This document shows positions 36,232 through 44,972 of a stretch of DNA of 64,000 nucleotides, in pieces. This DNA is from an uncultured Porphyromonadaceae bacterium. Its GTDB lineage: Bacteria; Bacteroidota; Bacteroidia; Bacteroidales; Muribaculaceae. Position numbers and translations under genes: made by a program. Below the pieces are notes generated by a model, which was not told the origin of the DNA, did no database searches, and was given only the letters and a program-made list of their open reading frames with translations. Within the stretch, counting starts at the first letter, position 1. Each line of letters starts with the position of its first letter. Location of the stretch: the NCBI GenBank assembly GCA_900540205.1, contig UQER01000004.1:62001-126000 (forward strand). Reading direction: 5' to 3'.

Positions 36232-36262
36232 TTGCGTAATTGAAAAAATGAATGTAATTTTG
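36232..36262 (+). promoter_or_regulatory. Promoter for tRNA-Asn
   Basis: TTG (36232-36234), a 20-base spacer and TAATTTTG (36255-36262) fit the consensus, about 64 bases upstream of the mature tRNA. Confidence 0.6.
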
Positions 36263-36325
36263 CAACGCAAAACCCGGAGGGGTGGGTCGCTGTCAGGATT
36301 CTCCATCCTGTTGCGATAAGAAAAT

Positions 36326-36399
36326 GCTTCAGTAGCTCAGTTGGTTAGAGCACCTGACTGTTAATCAGGGGGTCGTTGGTTCAAGCCCATCCTGAAGCG
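36326..36399 (+). tRNA. tRNA-Asn (anticodon GTT)
   Basis: A 74-base cloverleaf. The acceptor arms GCTTCAG (36326-36332) and CTGAAGC (36392-36398) pair perfectly and a discriminator G follows at 36399. The D-arm is GCTCAGTTGGTTAGAGC. The anticodon arm is CCTGA-CTGTTAA-TCAGG with GTT, which reads AAC/AAU. The T-arm GTTGG-TTCAAGC-CCATC has one T-T mismatch, slightly unusual but compatible with function. CCA is not encoded. A promoter lies upstream and a T-rich terminator at 36414-36452. Confidence 0.93.
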
Positions 36400-36413
36400 C
36401 TTCCCCTTCCCCT

Positions 36414-36452
36414 GAGGCGTCTTGACCGTTTTCGGCGAGGCGCCTCTTTTTT
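36414..36452 (+). terminator. Terminator after tRNA-Asn
   Basis: GAGGCG (36414-36419) pairs with CGCCTC (36441-36446) and is followed by six T (36447-36452). Confidence 0.75.
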
Positions 36453-36459
36453 GTAGATT

Positions 36460-36841
36460 CACGATGCACGATGCTCAATGCTCAATGCGTGATGCACAAT
36501 GTACGCTACATGATGCATGATGTTTGATGCCGCCAAGTTTTCGCCGTAGGCGATGGGCTGTGGTGAATCCCACGAACATGGGGGTGCCATCATTGTACGG
36601 GCGCTATACATAGCGCCCACACCATCCATGCCAGGCAATTCATTCCCCCAATTATTGTGCGGGTTAATATGTGGTATTAAAATGGGGATTAATTTGTGAG
36701 CTGAGGATGCGGGCGCAATTTAATGAAGATGCGGGCGCAATTTATTGCGCCCCTACCACCAAACTCTATGCATCGAACATCGTGCATCGTGAATTGTGCA
36801 TCGTGAATTGTGCATCGTGAATTGTGCATCATGCATTGTGT
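36460..36841. repeat. Repeat-rich intergenic element with palindromes and 14-bp tandem repeats
   Basis: The left edge (36460-36535) is made of CACGATGCACGATGCTCAATG-like words in pieces. The right edge (36782-36831) is three perfect copies of GTGCATCGTGAATT (36782, 36796, 36810) plus a partial one. The right edge is broadly the reverse complement of the left, so the edges form imperfect inverted repeats. Inside are two perfect or near-perfect palindromes, GGGCGCTATACATAGCGCCC (36599-36618) and GGGCGCAATTTATTGCGCCC (36733-36752), and a direct repeat GATGCGGGCGCAATTTA (36706 and 36728). It resembles a REP/MITE-like intergenic element. A short stretch of the same words lies at 17905-17940. Confidence 0.7.
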
Positions 36842-36857
36842 TTTTCCATACTTAAAA

Positions 36858-36889
36858 TTTGTGAACATTAAGGCAATTTGCTAATTTTG
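36858..36889 (+). promoter_or_regulatory. Promoter for sdhCAB
   Basis: TTTG (36858-36861), a 20-base spacer and TAATTTTG (36882-36889) match the consensus, about 75 bases before the sdhC start. Confidence 0.78.
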
Positions 36890-36965
36890 CGTGGGTAAAT
36901 ATGCCCATGATCATGAAAAAACAACTCAAAAATTCAATAATTAAATCCTTTAAAACAAAACATTT

Positions 36966-37919
36966 ATGTGGTTAACATCCTCATCCATAGGTAGGAAGGT
37001 GATCATGGCAGTGTCCGGTGCTTTCCTGTTCCTATTTGTGACGTTTCACGCATTGATGAATGGAGTGGCACTGTTCTGGCCCACCGCCTACAACGAGGTG
37101 TGCCTTATGCTCGGCGCCAACTGGTACGCACTCATCGGCACAGTGATAATCGCTGCCTTTGTGGTGCTTCACATCGTCTATGCAAGCTGGCTCACCATCC
37201 AGAACCGCAAGGCCCGCGGCGTAGAGCGTTACGCCGAGACTTCGCGCCCCAAGCAGGTTGAATGGTCGTCGAAGAACATGTATGTGCTCGGCGTTGTGAT
37301 TCTTGCCTTCCTGGTGATTCACCTCATCCAGTTCTGGAGCAAAATGCAGCTTGCCGAAATCCTGCACTGCGACGTGGTTGACGCCAACACTCAGGAGACC
37401 GTTCCCGCTGCAGCAGGTACTTGGTTCCTTGAGATTGCCTTCCGCAATCCGCTCACACTGGTTGTCTACCTGATCGGTTTCATCGCCCTCTGGTTCCACC
37501 TTACCCACGGTTTCTGGTCGATGATGCAGACTGTCGGCTGGAACAACCGTATCTGGATGGAGCGCATCAAGACAATCGGCAACGTGTGGGTGACATGCGT
37601 GGTGGCTCTCTTCATCGCACAGGCAATCGTGTTCACCGTACATGCTCACCGCGGCACATACACCTCGTGCCCCGCGCTCATCGAGCAGTATCAGGAGATG
37701 GCAGCCGAAGGCAACCATATCTCCATTCAGGAGGCAGCCCCCTGCCTTAACGCAGAGTGCTCCGAAACTCCCTGCGGCCGCAAGGCATGTGTAGGCGCAC
37801 CCTGCAAGAATGCTCCCTGCGCTCAGGGTGAATGCACCAATCCTGACTGCAACAACCCCGAATGCCCCGCAGCTGTGGCTGAGGTTGAGAGTGAAGAACA
37901 AGTAATCGTAAACGAATAA
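36966..37919 (+). CDS. sdhC: Succinate dehydrogenase/fumarate reductase cytochrome b subunit with Cys-repeat tail
   Basis: The membrane anchor of the Bacteroidetes/epsilon-type complex, which passes electrons between menaquinone and the flavoprotein. Five TM segments lie at about 12-38, 52-78, 106-125, 160-183 and 205-228. Candidate heme ligands are His28, His69, His119 and His178/181, as expected for a diheme subunit. Family proteins usually end soon after the fifth helix. This one continues to 317 residues with nine cysteines spaced exactly five apart (260, 265, ... 300), preceded by Cys235 and followed by an acidic tail. By the five-helix topology the tail should be periplasmic. It is the first gene of the sdhCAB operon, with a consensus promoter. 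Confidence 0.9.
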   Translation: MWLTSSSIGRKVIMAVSGAFLFLFVTFHALMNGVALFWPTAYNEVCLMLGANWYALIGTVIIAAFVVLHIVYASWLTIQNRKARGVERYAETSRPKQVEWSSKNMYVLGVVILAFLVIHLIQFWSKMQLAEILHCDVVDANTQETVPAAAGTWFLEIAFRNPLTLVVYLIGFIALWFHLTHGFWSMMQTVGWNNRIWMERIKTIGNVWVTCVVALFIAQAIVFTVHAHRGTYTSCPALIEQYQEMAAEGNHISIQEAAPCLNAECSETPCGRKACVGAPCKNAPCAQGECTNPDCNNPECPAAVAEVESEEQVIVNE

Positions 37920-37932
37920 TCACATTTCAGAT

Positions 37933-39960
37933 ATGGCCGATATAAAAAATCTCGAGGGCATGATCGACTCGACGCCGATCATGAAGGACTATGCCGATAT
38001 CGAATCGTCAAAGCTCCCCGAATTTCAAATCGATTCAAAAATTCCTGAAGGTCCCGTAGCTGAAAAGTGGACCAATTATAAAGCACATCAGAAACTCGTG
38101 AACCCCGCCAACAAGCGCCACCTCGACATCATCGTTGTAGGTACCGGTCTGGCAGGCGCATCCGCAGCCTCCACTCTTGGCGAAATGGGTTTCAATGTGT
38201 ATAACTTCTGCATTCAGGATTCACCCCGCCGCGCTCACTCCATTGCCGCACAGGGTGGTATCAACGCTGCCAAGAACTACCAGAACGACGGCGACTCGGT
38301 TTACCGTCTGTTCTACGACACAGTAAAGGGCGGTGACTTCCGCTCGCGCGAGGCCAACGTTTACCGTCTGGCCGAAGTGTCGAACAACATCATTGACCAG
38401 TGCGTGGCACAGGGCGTTCCCTTCGCACGCGAATACGGCGGTCTGCTGGCCAACCGTTCGTTCGGTGGCGCACAGGTGAGCCGTACATTCTATGCCAAGG
38501 GGCAGACCGGCCAGCAGCTGCTGCTCGGCGCCTACGCATCGCTCAACCGCCAGATCAAGAAAGGCACCGTCAAGAGCTTCAACCGCCGCGAGATGCTTGA
38601 CATCGTAATGATCGACGGCCGCGCACGCGGTGTGATCATGCGCAACCTCATCACAGGTGAGCTCGAGCGTTATGCCGCACATGCCGTGGTTCTGGCCACC
38701 GGCGGTTACGGCCGTGCATTCTTCCTGAGCACCAACGCCATGGGCTGCAACGGTTCGGCCGCTGTCCAGGCATTCAAGAAAGGCGCCTACCTGGCCAACC
38801 TCGCTTTCACTCAGATTCACCCCACATGTATCCCCGTTCACGGCGAGGACCAGAGCAAGCTCACACTTATGAGCGAATCGCTCCGTAACGACGGCCGTAT
38901 CTGGGTGCCCAAAAAGAAAGAGGATGCCGAAGCCATCCGCGCCGGCAAGAAGAAACCTACCGATATCCCCGACGAGGACCGCGACTTCTATCTGGAGCGC
39001 CGTTATCCCGCCTTCGGTAACCTCTGTCCCCGCGACATCGCTTCGCGTGCCGCCAAGGAGCGTTGCGACGCCGGTTACGGTGTCGGCACCGGTAATGCCG
39101 TATATCTCGACTTCAAGTATGCCATCCAGCGTCTCGGCGCCGATGTGGTGCGCGACCGTTACGGCAACCTGTTCGACATGTACCAGATGATTTCGGACGA
39201 CAACCCCTACGAAACCCCGATGATGATCTTCCCCGCCAGCCACTACACAATGGGTGGTATCTGGGTTGACTACGAGCTGCAGACCTCCATCAAGGGCCTC
39301 TTCGCCATCGGTGAGTGCAACTTCTCGGACCACGGTGCAAACCGCCTGGGCGCTTCCGCGCTGATGCAGGGTCTTGCTGACGGTTATTTCGTGCTGCCCT
39401 ACACAATGCAGAACTATCTCAGCGACCAAATCAAGGTGCCGCGTTTCACCACCGATACTCCCGAATTCGACGCCGCCGAGAAGGGCGTACGCGAGCGTAT
39501 CGCCAAACTCATGGCAATCAAGGGTACCAAGTCGCCCGACCAGCTGCACAAGAAACTCGGCCATATCATGTGGAACCTCGTAGGTATGGGCCGCACTCTG
39601 CAGAGCCTTGTCAAAGCCATTGACGAGATTGCCGAAGTACGCAAGGAATTCTACACTGACCTGCGCATCGTGGGTTCGGCCGACGACCTCAACACCGAGC
39701 TTGAAAAGGCTCTCCGTCTGGAGGACTTCCTGGTAATCGCCAAGATGATGGCTATCGACGCACTGCACCGCAACGAATCGTGCGGCGCACACTTCCGCGA
39801 AGAGTACCAGACCGCCGACGGCGAAGCTGCACGTAACGACAAGGATTACATGTACGTAGGTTGCTGGAAATATATGGGCGACAATGAGAAGCCCGTGCTG
39901 CTCAAGGAACCTCTGAAGTATGAGGCAATTCAGGTTCAGACCCGCAACTACAAGTCGTAA
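37933..39960 (+). CDS. sdhA: Succinate dehydrogenase/fumarate reductase flavoprotein subunit
   Basis: The catalytic subunit that interconverts fumarate and succinate with covalent FAD. The product is 675 residues. The Rossmann motif is VVGTGLAGASAASTLGEMG. SPRRAHSIAAQGGINAA contains the FAD-linking His. Substrate-site blocks are HPTCIP, ERRYPAFGNLCPRD, SHYTMGGIWVD and GECNFSDHGANRLGASALMQG. It sits 13 bases after sdhC and 21 before sdhB. In an anaerobic gut bacterium fumarate reduction is the likely direction. Confidence 0.95.
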   Translation: MADIKNLEGMIDSTPIMKDYADIESSKLPEFQIDSKIPEGPVAEKWTNYKAHQKLVNPANKRHLDIIVVGTGLAGASAASTLGEMGFNVYNFCIQDSPRRAHSIAAQGGINAAKNYQNDGDSVYRLFYDTVKGGDFRSREANVYRLAEVSNNIIDQCVAQGVPFAREYGGLLANRSFGGAQVSRTFYAKGQTGQQLLLGAYASLNRQIKKGTVKSFNRREMLDIVMIDGRARGVIMRNLITGELERYAAHAVVLATGGYGRAFFLSTNAMGCNGSAAVQAFKKGAYLANLAFTQIHPTCIPVHGEDQSKLTLMSESLRNDGRIWVPKKKEDAEAIRAGKKKPTDIPDEDRDFYLERRYPAFGNLCPRDIASRAAKERCDAGYGVGTGNAVYLDFKYAIQRLGADVVRDRYGNLFDMYQMISDDNPYETPMMIFPASHYTMGGIWVDYELQTSIKGLFAIGECNFSDHGANRLGASALMQGLADGYFVLPYTMQNYLSDQIKVPRFTTDTPEFDAAEKGVRERIAKLMAIKGTKSPDQLHKKLGHIMWNLVGMGRTLQSLVKAIDEIAEVRKEFYTDLRIVGSADDLNTELEKALRLEDFLVIAKMMAIDALHRNESCGAHFREEYQTADGEAARNDKDYMYVGCWKYMGDNEKPVLLKEPLKYEAIQVQTRNYKS

Positions 39961-39981
39961 CATTCAACACTTAGAACAATA

Positions 39982-40737
39982 ATGGAAACTACAATAAACG
40001 TAAATTTGAAGATTTGGCGTCAGCGTGGTCCCAAAGAGCCCGGTCAGTTCGTCAAATATCGTGTCGAGAATGTGTCGACCGGCAGCTCTTTCCTGGAGAT
40101 GCTCGATATGCTCAACCAGCAGCTTGTGGATAAAGGCGAGGAGCCCGTTGTGTTCGACAACGACTGCCGCGAAGGTATCTGCGGCATGTGCTCGCTTTAT
40201 ATCAACGGACATCCCCACGGTCCCGTGCAGGGCATCACCACCTGCCAGCTCCATATGCGTAAATTCCACAACGAGGAGGAAATCACCATCGAACCCTGGC
40301 GTTCGGCTGCTTTCCCCGTTATACGCGACCTCATGGTCAACCGTAATGCGTTCGACCAGATTCAGCAGGCTGGCGGCTATGTGTCGTTCAACTGCGGCGG
40401 CGCTCAGGATGCCAACAACCTCCCCATCTCGAAGGCTGTGGCCGACGAGGCCATGGACTCGGCAACCTGCATCGGCTGCGGCGCCTGCGTGGCAGCTTGC
40501 AAGAACGGTTCGGCCATGCTGTTCGTCTCGGCAAAGGTAAGCCAGTTTGCTCTGCTTCCTCAGGGTCAGGTGGAACGTGCACGCCGTGCACGCGCCATGG
40601 TGGCCAAGATGGATGAGCTTGGATTCGGTAACTGCACCAACACCGGTGCATGTGCTGCCGAATGCCCCAAGAACATCTCGCTCAGCAACATCGCGCGTCT
40701 CAACCGCGAGTTTATCAGTGCCAAGTGCAAGGACTGA
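39982..40737 (+). CDS. sdhB: Succinate dehydrogenase/fumarate reductase iron-sulfur subunit
   Basis: The electron-transfer subunit of 251 residues. The [2Fe-2S] ligands are in CREGICGMCSLYINGHPHGP, with a distal Cys in TTCQLH. The C-terminal clusters have CIGCGACVAAC and CTNTGACAAECPKNI, typical of [4Fe-4S] and [3Fe-4S] sites. It completes the C-A-B order and is followed by a terminator at 40792-40833. Confidence 0.95.
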   Translation: METTINVNLKIWRQRGPKEPGQFVKYRVENVSTGSSFLEMLDMLNQQLVDKGEEPVVFDNDCREGICGMCSLYINGHPHGPVQGITTCQLHMRKFHNEEEITIEPWRSAAFPVIRDLMVNRNAFDQIQQAGGYVSFNCGGAQDANNLPISKAVADEAMDSATCIGCGACVAACKNGSAMLFVSAKVSQFALLPQGQVERARRARAMVAKMDELGFGNCTNTGACAAECPKNISLSNIARLNREFISAKCKD

Positions 40738-40791
40738 GATAGCTGAAAGTCTGTTGCCGTGAGCCATGGCACAGACCACATGAATACATCT

Positions 40792-40833
40792 GCGACGGTG
40801 CGCCGGATTCCACGTGCGTGCCGTCGCTTTTTT
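40792..40833 (+). terminator. Terminator after sdhB
   Basis: GCGACGG (40792-40798) pairs with CCGTCGC (40821-40827), followed by six T (40828-40833). The rest of the spacer to 41092 holds a TAACTTTG box (40960-40967) without a matching -33 element, and no gene. Confidence 0.82.
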
Positions 40834-41092
40834 CATACTGTGCCCGGATTCCGGCTCCCCCCTAAGCGCATAGTGTTAACGCTTACTAACAGCGGCAGAT
40901 AAATGTTGTAATTCATTAAAATGGCTCCGGCGTGCATGGAAGCAGTTTAACTTAATGGGTAACTTTGCATCATAGTTAAGTCCGGAATTTGTTTATATTC
41001 CGGCGCACAGGTGTATGTGAGGCGCGTGGCGCGGACACAGTCACTGTAACGGCAACTATTTATATTTACTAAAACTGCACAATCAAGAAGAG

Positions 41093-43924
41093 ATGACACC
41101 TACAAGGCGATTATTTGCAGCTGCCACTGCAGCCGTGACGGCTGTGGCTGTCTGGGCTTATAATGTGACGGGAGTCGTGGCGGACCCGGCGGGCGAGCCG
41201 CTCACCGATGCCACAATCAGGATTCTGAATGCGCGCGACAGTGCTTTCGTAAAGGGTACGATCGCTGATGTGGACGGTAATTTCAAGCTTACAGGGCTTA
41301 ATAACGGCCGGTATCTGGCTGAAGTGAGTTATGTGGGTTATGAGAAGGCCTACAAGCCATTCAGCATATCCGGAGCATCCGTTAAACTTGATTCGCTGAA
41401 GGTCAACGAATCGTCGGCCATACTTAAGGAAATCACCGTGACGGGTGTTAAAACTCCCATGAAGGTGATGCAGGACACTGTGGAGTTCAATGCCGACACC
41501 TACAAGACCCCGCCGAACGCCGTGGTGGAGGACCTGCTGAAGCGCCTCCCGGGCGTGGAGGTGGACTCTGACGGCAAAATCACAGCCAACGGCAAGGAAG
41601 TGACCAAGATACTTGTTGACGGCAAGGAGTTCTTTGCCGATGACCCCAAGGTAGCTTCGAAGAATCTGCCTGTGAACATGGTGGACAAGCTGCAGGTGGT
41701 TGACCGCAAGAGCGACCTCGCCCGCATGACCGGCGTTGACGACGGCGAGGATGAGACCGTGATCAACCTTACGGTGAAGAAAGGGATGAAAAACGGCTGG
41801 TTCGGCACCGTGGAGGGTGGATACGGCACGGACGACCGCTATCAGGCCACATTCAACGTGAACCGCTTCTGGAACAACAACCAAATCACATTTATCGGTT
41901 CGGCCAACAATACCAACGAACTCGGCTTCACCGACGGCAACGGCAACCGTTTCCGCCGTTTCGGAGGCGACAGAGGTATAAATGATTCGCAGAATTTCGG
42001 TATAAACTTCAATGTGGGCAAAGATGAGAAATTCCGTGTCGGCGGCGACGTGATGTACAGCCACACTGACCGCACCACCATTACCCGCAAGCGCCGCGAA
42101 TATCTGCTGAGCGACTCCTATTCAGATGAAAATTCGGAATCCGACGCACGCGACCGCGGTCATAACGTGCGCGCCGATTTCCGCATAGAATGGAAACCCG
42201 ACTCGTTCAATACGTTCGATTTCCGCCCCACATTCTCGTTCAACCAGAACCGGAGCGACATTGCGGAGACCGACACACTGTTCTCCAACAATCCCCTCAC
42301 ACCGCTGGTGAACCGCAGCTTCAACAACTCATATTCGCGCGGAACATCGTATGAGGCATCAGGACGCCTTATCTTCAACCACAATTTCGCCAACCACCGC
42401 GGGCGTTCGTTCTCCGTCATGGCCAACTACCGTTTCAGCGATGTCAGGGAGTATGAGGACGCTTTCTCCTACAACCGTTTCTATCTCCTTTCCGACGATG
42501 ATGACCGCGACGAGATAGACTCCTACGAGCAGTACACCGACAACCATACGTGGAGCAACAACATCTCGGCGCGTTTGAGCTGGATCGAGCCCCTCGGCGA
42601 TGCGGCCAACGGCCGGTTCCTTACGTTAAGCTACCGGTTCCAGTACCGTTGGAACAACGCCGACAAATGGGTTGACAGGCGTTACCCCGACCTGCTCGAC
42701 GACACCGAAAACATGTATGCACTCAATTTCTCCGACTGGCAGTACATGGAGGACCTTTCCAACAGCTTCCGCAACGACTTCCTCACTCAGGACATACGTC
42801 TCGGCTTTAAGCAGGTGCGTGCCAAGTATAACCTCGATGCAGGTGTGTCGCTGGTGCCTTCGATGTCGAAAAGCAAGTATCTCACCGGAAGCAAGTCGGA
42901 CATCCCCGAACGGTGGGTGTGGAACTTCGCACCGTTCCTGCGTCTGCGCTACAAGTTCGACAAGCAGACCTCGATGAACCTGTTCTATTCCGGCCGCTCC
43001 TCGCAGCCTTCGATGACACAGCTGCAGCCCGTGCCTGACTATTCCAACCCGTTGAACGTGATTGTGGGTAATCCTTCGCTCCGCCCCACATTCACCCACA
43101 ACATGCATCTGCGTTTCCAGAAGTTCTCGCCCGAGAGTCAGCGCTCCATCATGGCGATGGTGAATGCGCAGGTGTCGCAGAACAGCATCATATCGCGCAC
43201 CGATTATGACCCCGTGACTGGCGGACGCACCACGTATTATGAGAATGTGAACGGCGTGTGGAGCATCCGCGGCATGAACATGTTTTCCCAGCCTTTCGGG
43301 CATAACAAAACGTGGTCGTTCAATAACCATGTGTTCGTGAACTACAATCACCAGGCCGGCTACAACAATGGCCTGCTCAACCGCTCCGGTTCGCTGATGT
43401 TCGCCGAATCCCCGTCGATTGCATTCCGCCCGCAGAGCCTCGAACTCGAACTGCGTCCCAACTACCGTCTGCAGTGGACACACAACAGCATAGAGAACAT
43501 CCAGACCTCCACCATTCACAACTACGGGGGCACCTTCAACGGCTCCTACTATGCGCCGTTCGGGCTGGTGCTGGCCACCGACCTCACCTACACCGCCTCC
43601 AAGGGCTACTCCGAGGGCTTCAACACCAACACATGGATGTGGAACGCCTCCATCTCCTATCAGTTCATGGCAGGGCGTGCAGCCACGGTGATGCTCAAGG
43701 TCTACGACCTTCTCCAGCAGAAATCGAACATACAGCGCCAGATTACGGCCAACTATATCGACGATGTGGAGTACAACCAGCTCACACGCTACTTCATGCT
43801 CTCGTTCACCTACAAGTTCAACACCTTCGGCAAAGGCAACGAACCCACCGACCGCAACTCGCGCCGCTGGGGCCCCCCCGGAGGTCACGGCGGTCCTCCT
43901 CCCGGTGGCCGTGGTCCGCGCTGA
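41093..43924 (+). CDS. Outer-membrane beta-barrel protein with carboxypeptidase-regulatory-like domain
   Basis: A 943-residue TonB-receptor-like outer membrane protein. There is a signal peptide at about 1-22. A CarboxypepD_reg-like domain (about 24-95: VTGVVADPAGEPLTDATI, DGNFKLTGLNNGRYLAEVSYVGYE) leads into a plug-like region (LLKRLPGVEVDSDGKI, ILVDGKEFFADDP). A long barrel fills the rest, with many aromatic-ending strands (OMP_b-brl_3 type). No SusD partner follows, so it is not a standard SusCD pair. The C-terminus is odd: after the last strand (SFTYKFNTF) come about 30 residues rich in Gly, Pro and Arg. Substrate or partner unknown. Confidence 0.8.
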   Translation: MTPTRRLFAAATAAVTAVAVWAYNVTGVVADPAGEPLTDATIRILNARDSAFVKGTIADVDGNFKLTGLNNGRYLAEVSYVGYEKAYKPFSISGASVKLDSLKVNESSAILKEITVTGVKTPMKVMQDTVEFNADTYKTPPNAVVEDLLKRLPGVEVDSDGKITANGKEVTKILVDGKEFFADDPKVASKNLPVNMVDKLQVVDRKSDLARMTGVDDGEDETVINLTVKKGMKNGWFGTVEGGYGTDDRYQATFNVNRFWNNNQITFIGSANNTNELGFTDGNGNRFRRFGGDRGINDSQNFGINFNVGKDEKFRVGGDVMYSHTDRTTITRKRREYLLSDSYSDENSESDARDRGHNVRADFRIEWKPDSFNTFDFRPTFSFNQNRSDIAETDTLFSNNPLTPLVNRSFNNSYSRGTSYEASGRLIFNHNFANHRGRSFSVMANYRFSDVREYEDAFSYNRFYLLSDDDDRDEIDSYEQYTDNHTWSNNISARLSWIEPLGDAANGRFLTLSYRFQYRWNNADKWVDRRYPDLLDDTENMYALNFSDWQYMEDLSNSFRNDFLTQDIRLGFKQVRAKYNLDAGVSLVPSMSKSKYLTGSKSDIPERWVWNFAPFLRLRYKFDKQTSMNLFYSGRSSQPSMTQLQPVPDYSNPLNVIVGNPSLRPTFTHNMHLRFQKFSPESQRSIMAMVNAQVSQNSIISRTDYDPVTGGRTTYYENVNGVWSIRGMNMFSQPFGHNKTWSFNNHVFVNYNHQAGYNNGLLNRSGSLMFAESPSIAFRPQSLELELRPNYRLQWTHNSIENIQTSTIHNYGGTFNGSYYAPFGLVLATDLTYTASKGYSEGFNTNTWMWNASISYQFMAGRAATVMLKVYDLLQQKSNIQRQITANYIDDVEYNQLTRYFMLSFTYKFNTFGKGNEPTDRNSRRWGPPGGHGGPPPGGRGPR

Positions 43925-43996
43925 CGGCACGGCAACGTTCTCTCCCGTACAGTAATCCCGCAGAAAAACTCAAATACATAGATTGTTGCAAAGTTT

Positions 43997-44030
43997 TTTC
44001 GGCCATGGTTTTAATAAACCGTGGCCGAAA
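43997..44030 (+). other. Strong stem-loop just upstream of rnz
   Basis: TTTCGGCCATGGTT (43997-44010) pairs with AACCGTGGCCGAAA (44017-44030) in a 14-bp stem with one wobble and a six-base TTAATA loop. It ends 14 bases before the rnz ATG. No T-run follows on either strand, so it is not a classical terminator. It could terminate the upstream transcript or modulate rnz translation. Confidence 0.6.
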
Positions 44031-44044
44031 TACGTTATAAATGC

Positions 44045-44959
44045 ATGAGTGAATTCAAAGTGCATATACTCGGTTGCGGTTCGGCCACACCTTCGCTCCG
44101 GCATCTGCCGGCGTGTCAGGTGGTGGACTACCGCGGCTCGCTCATGATGGTCGACTGCGGCGAGGGGGCACAGCTCTCCATGCGCCGGCAGGGATTGAAG
44201 TTCTCACGCCTCAACCACATTTTCATCAGCCATCTGCATGGCGATCATTGTCTCGGGCTGCCCGGTCTGCTTTCCACCCTGGCGTTGCAGCAGAAGGGTG
44301 GCACAGTCACCGTGCATACATTTGCCGAAGGTGTGGAGATGTTCAGCCGCATCATGGACTTTTTCTGTCGTGAACGTCCCTACGAGCTTCAGTTCAATGT
44401 GGTGCGGCCTGACGAAAGGCAGATTGTGCTCGAGACCTCCGGCCTTACGGTAGAAGCCTTCCCGTTGCGCCACCGTGTGCCATGTGTGGGATATATCTTC
44501 CGTGAAAAGCCCAAGCAGCTGCATCTGCGCGGCGACATGGTGAAATTTCTCGACATCCCGCTCAGCCGGCTGAAAGAGATAAAGGAGGGTGCGGATTATG
44601 TCGCTCCCGACGGCCGTGTGTTCCCCAACGCCATGCTCACCACTGCGGCCGACCATGCGGCATCGTATGCCTATTGTTCCGACACGGTCTACACTCCTTC
44701 GCTCGCAACGCAGGTGCAGGGCGTCGATCTGCTTTACCACGAGGCCACGTATACCGACGAGGCTGCCGACCGTGCCCGCGAACGGTTTCATTCCACAGCT
44801 TCCGAAGCCGCGCACATAGCGAAGGCGGCCGGAGTGGGCCGCCTTATGCTCGGGCATTATTCTAAAGCCTATAATACCGAGGCGCAGCATCTTGCCGAGG
44901 CGCGCCTGATTTTTCCTGATACCATAGCCGCCGACGAGGGACTGACCATAGAGCTGTAA
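44045..44959 (+). CDS. rnz: Ribonuclease Z
   Basis: A metallo-beta-lactamase-fold endonuclease that matures tRNA 3' ends. The product is 304 residues starting MSEFKVHILGCGSATP at ATG 44045; an in-frame GTG at 44021 would lie inside the preceding stem-loop. Zinc ligands are in SHLHGDHCLGLPG, LTTAADHA and GHYS. FREKPKQLHLRG fits the substrate region. It converges with the DUF4954 gene, whose stop is 13 bases away on the other strand. Confidence 0.92.
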   Translation: MSEFKVHILGCGSATPSLRHLPACQVVDYRGSLMMVDCGEGAQLSMRRQGLKFSRLNHIFISHLHGDHCLGLPGLLSTLALQQKGGTVTVHTFAEGVEMFSRIMDFFCRERPYELQFNVVRPDERQIVLETSGLTVEAFPLRHRVPCVGYIFREKPKQLHLRGDMVKFLDIPLSRLKEIKEGADYVAPDGRVFPNAMLTTAADHAASYAYCSDTVYTPSLATQVQGVDLLYHEATYTDEAADRARERFHSTASEAAHIAKAAGVGRLMLGHYSKAYNTEAQHLAEARLIFPDTIAADEGLTIEL

Positions 44960-44972
44960 GCCCAGGCACTGG

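Noticed and set aside
36782..36831. CRISPR-like look of the GTGCATCGTGAATT repeats
   Set aside because: The units are head-to-tail with no spacers, far shorter than CRISPR repeats, and no cas genes are present.
38221..39963. Minus-strand ORF opposite sdhA (580 codons)
   Set aside because: Antisense shadow of a clearly identified flavoprotein gene.
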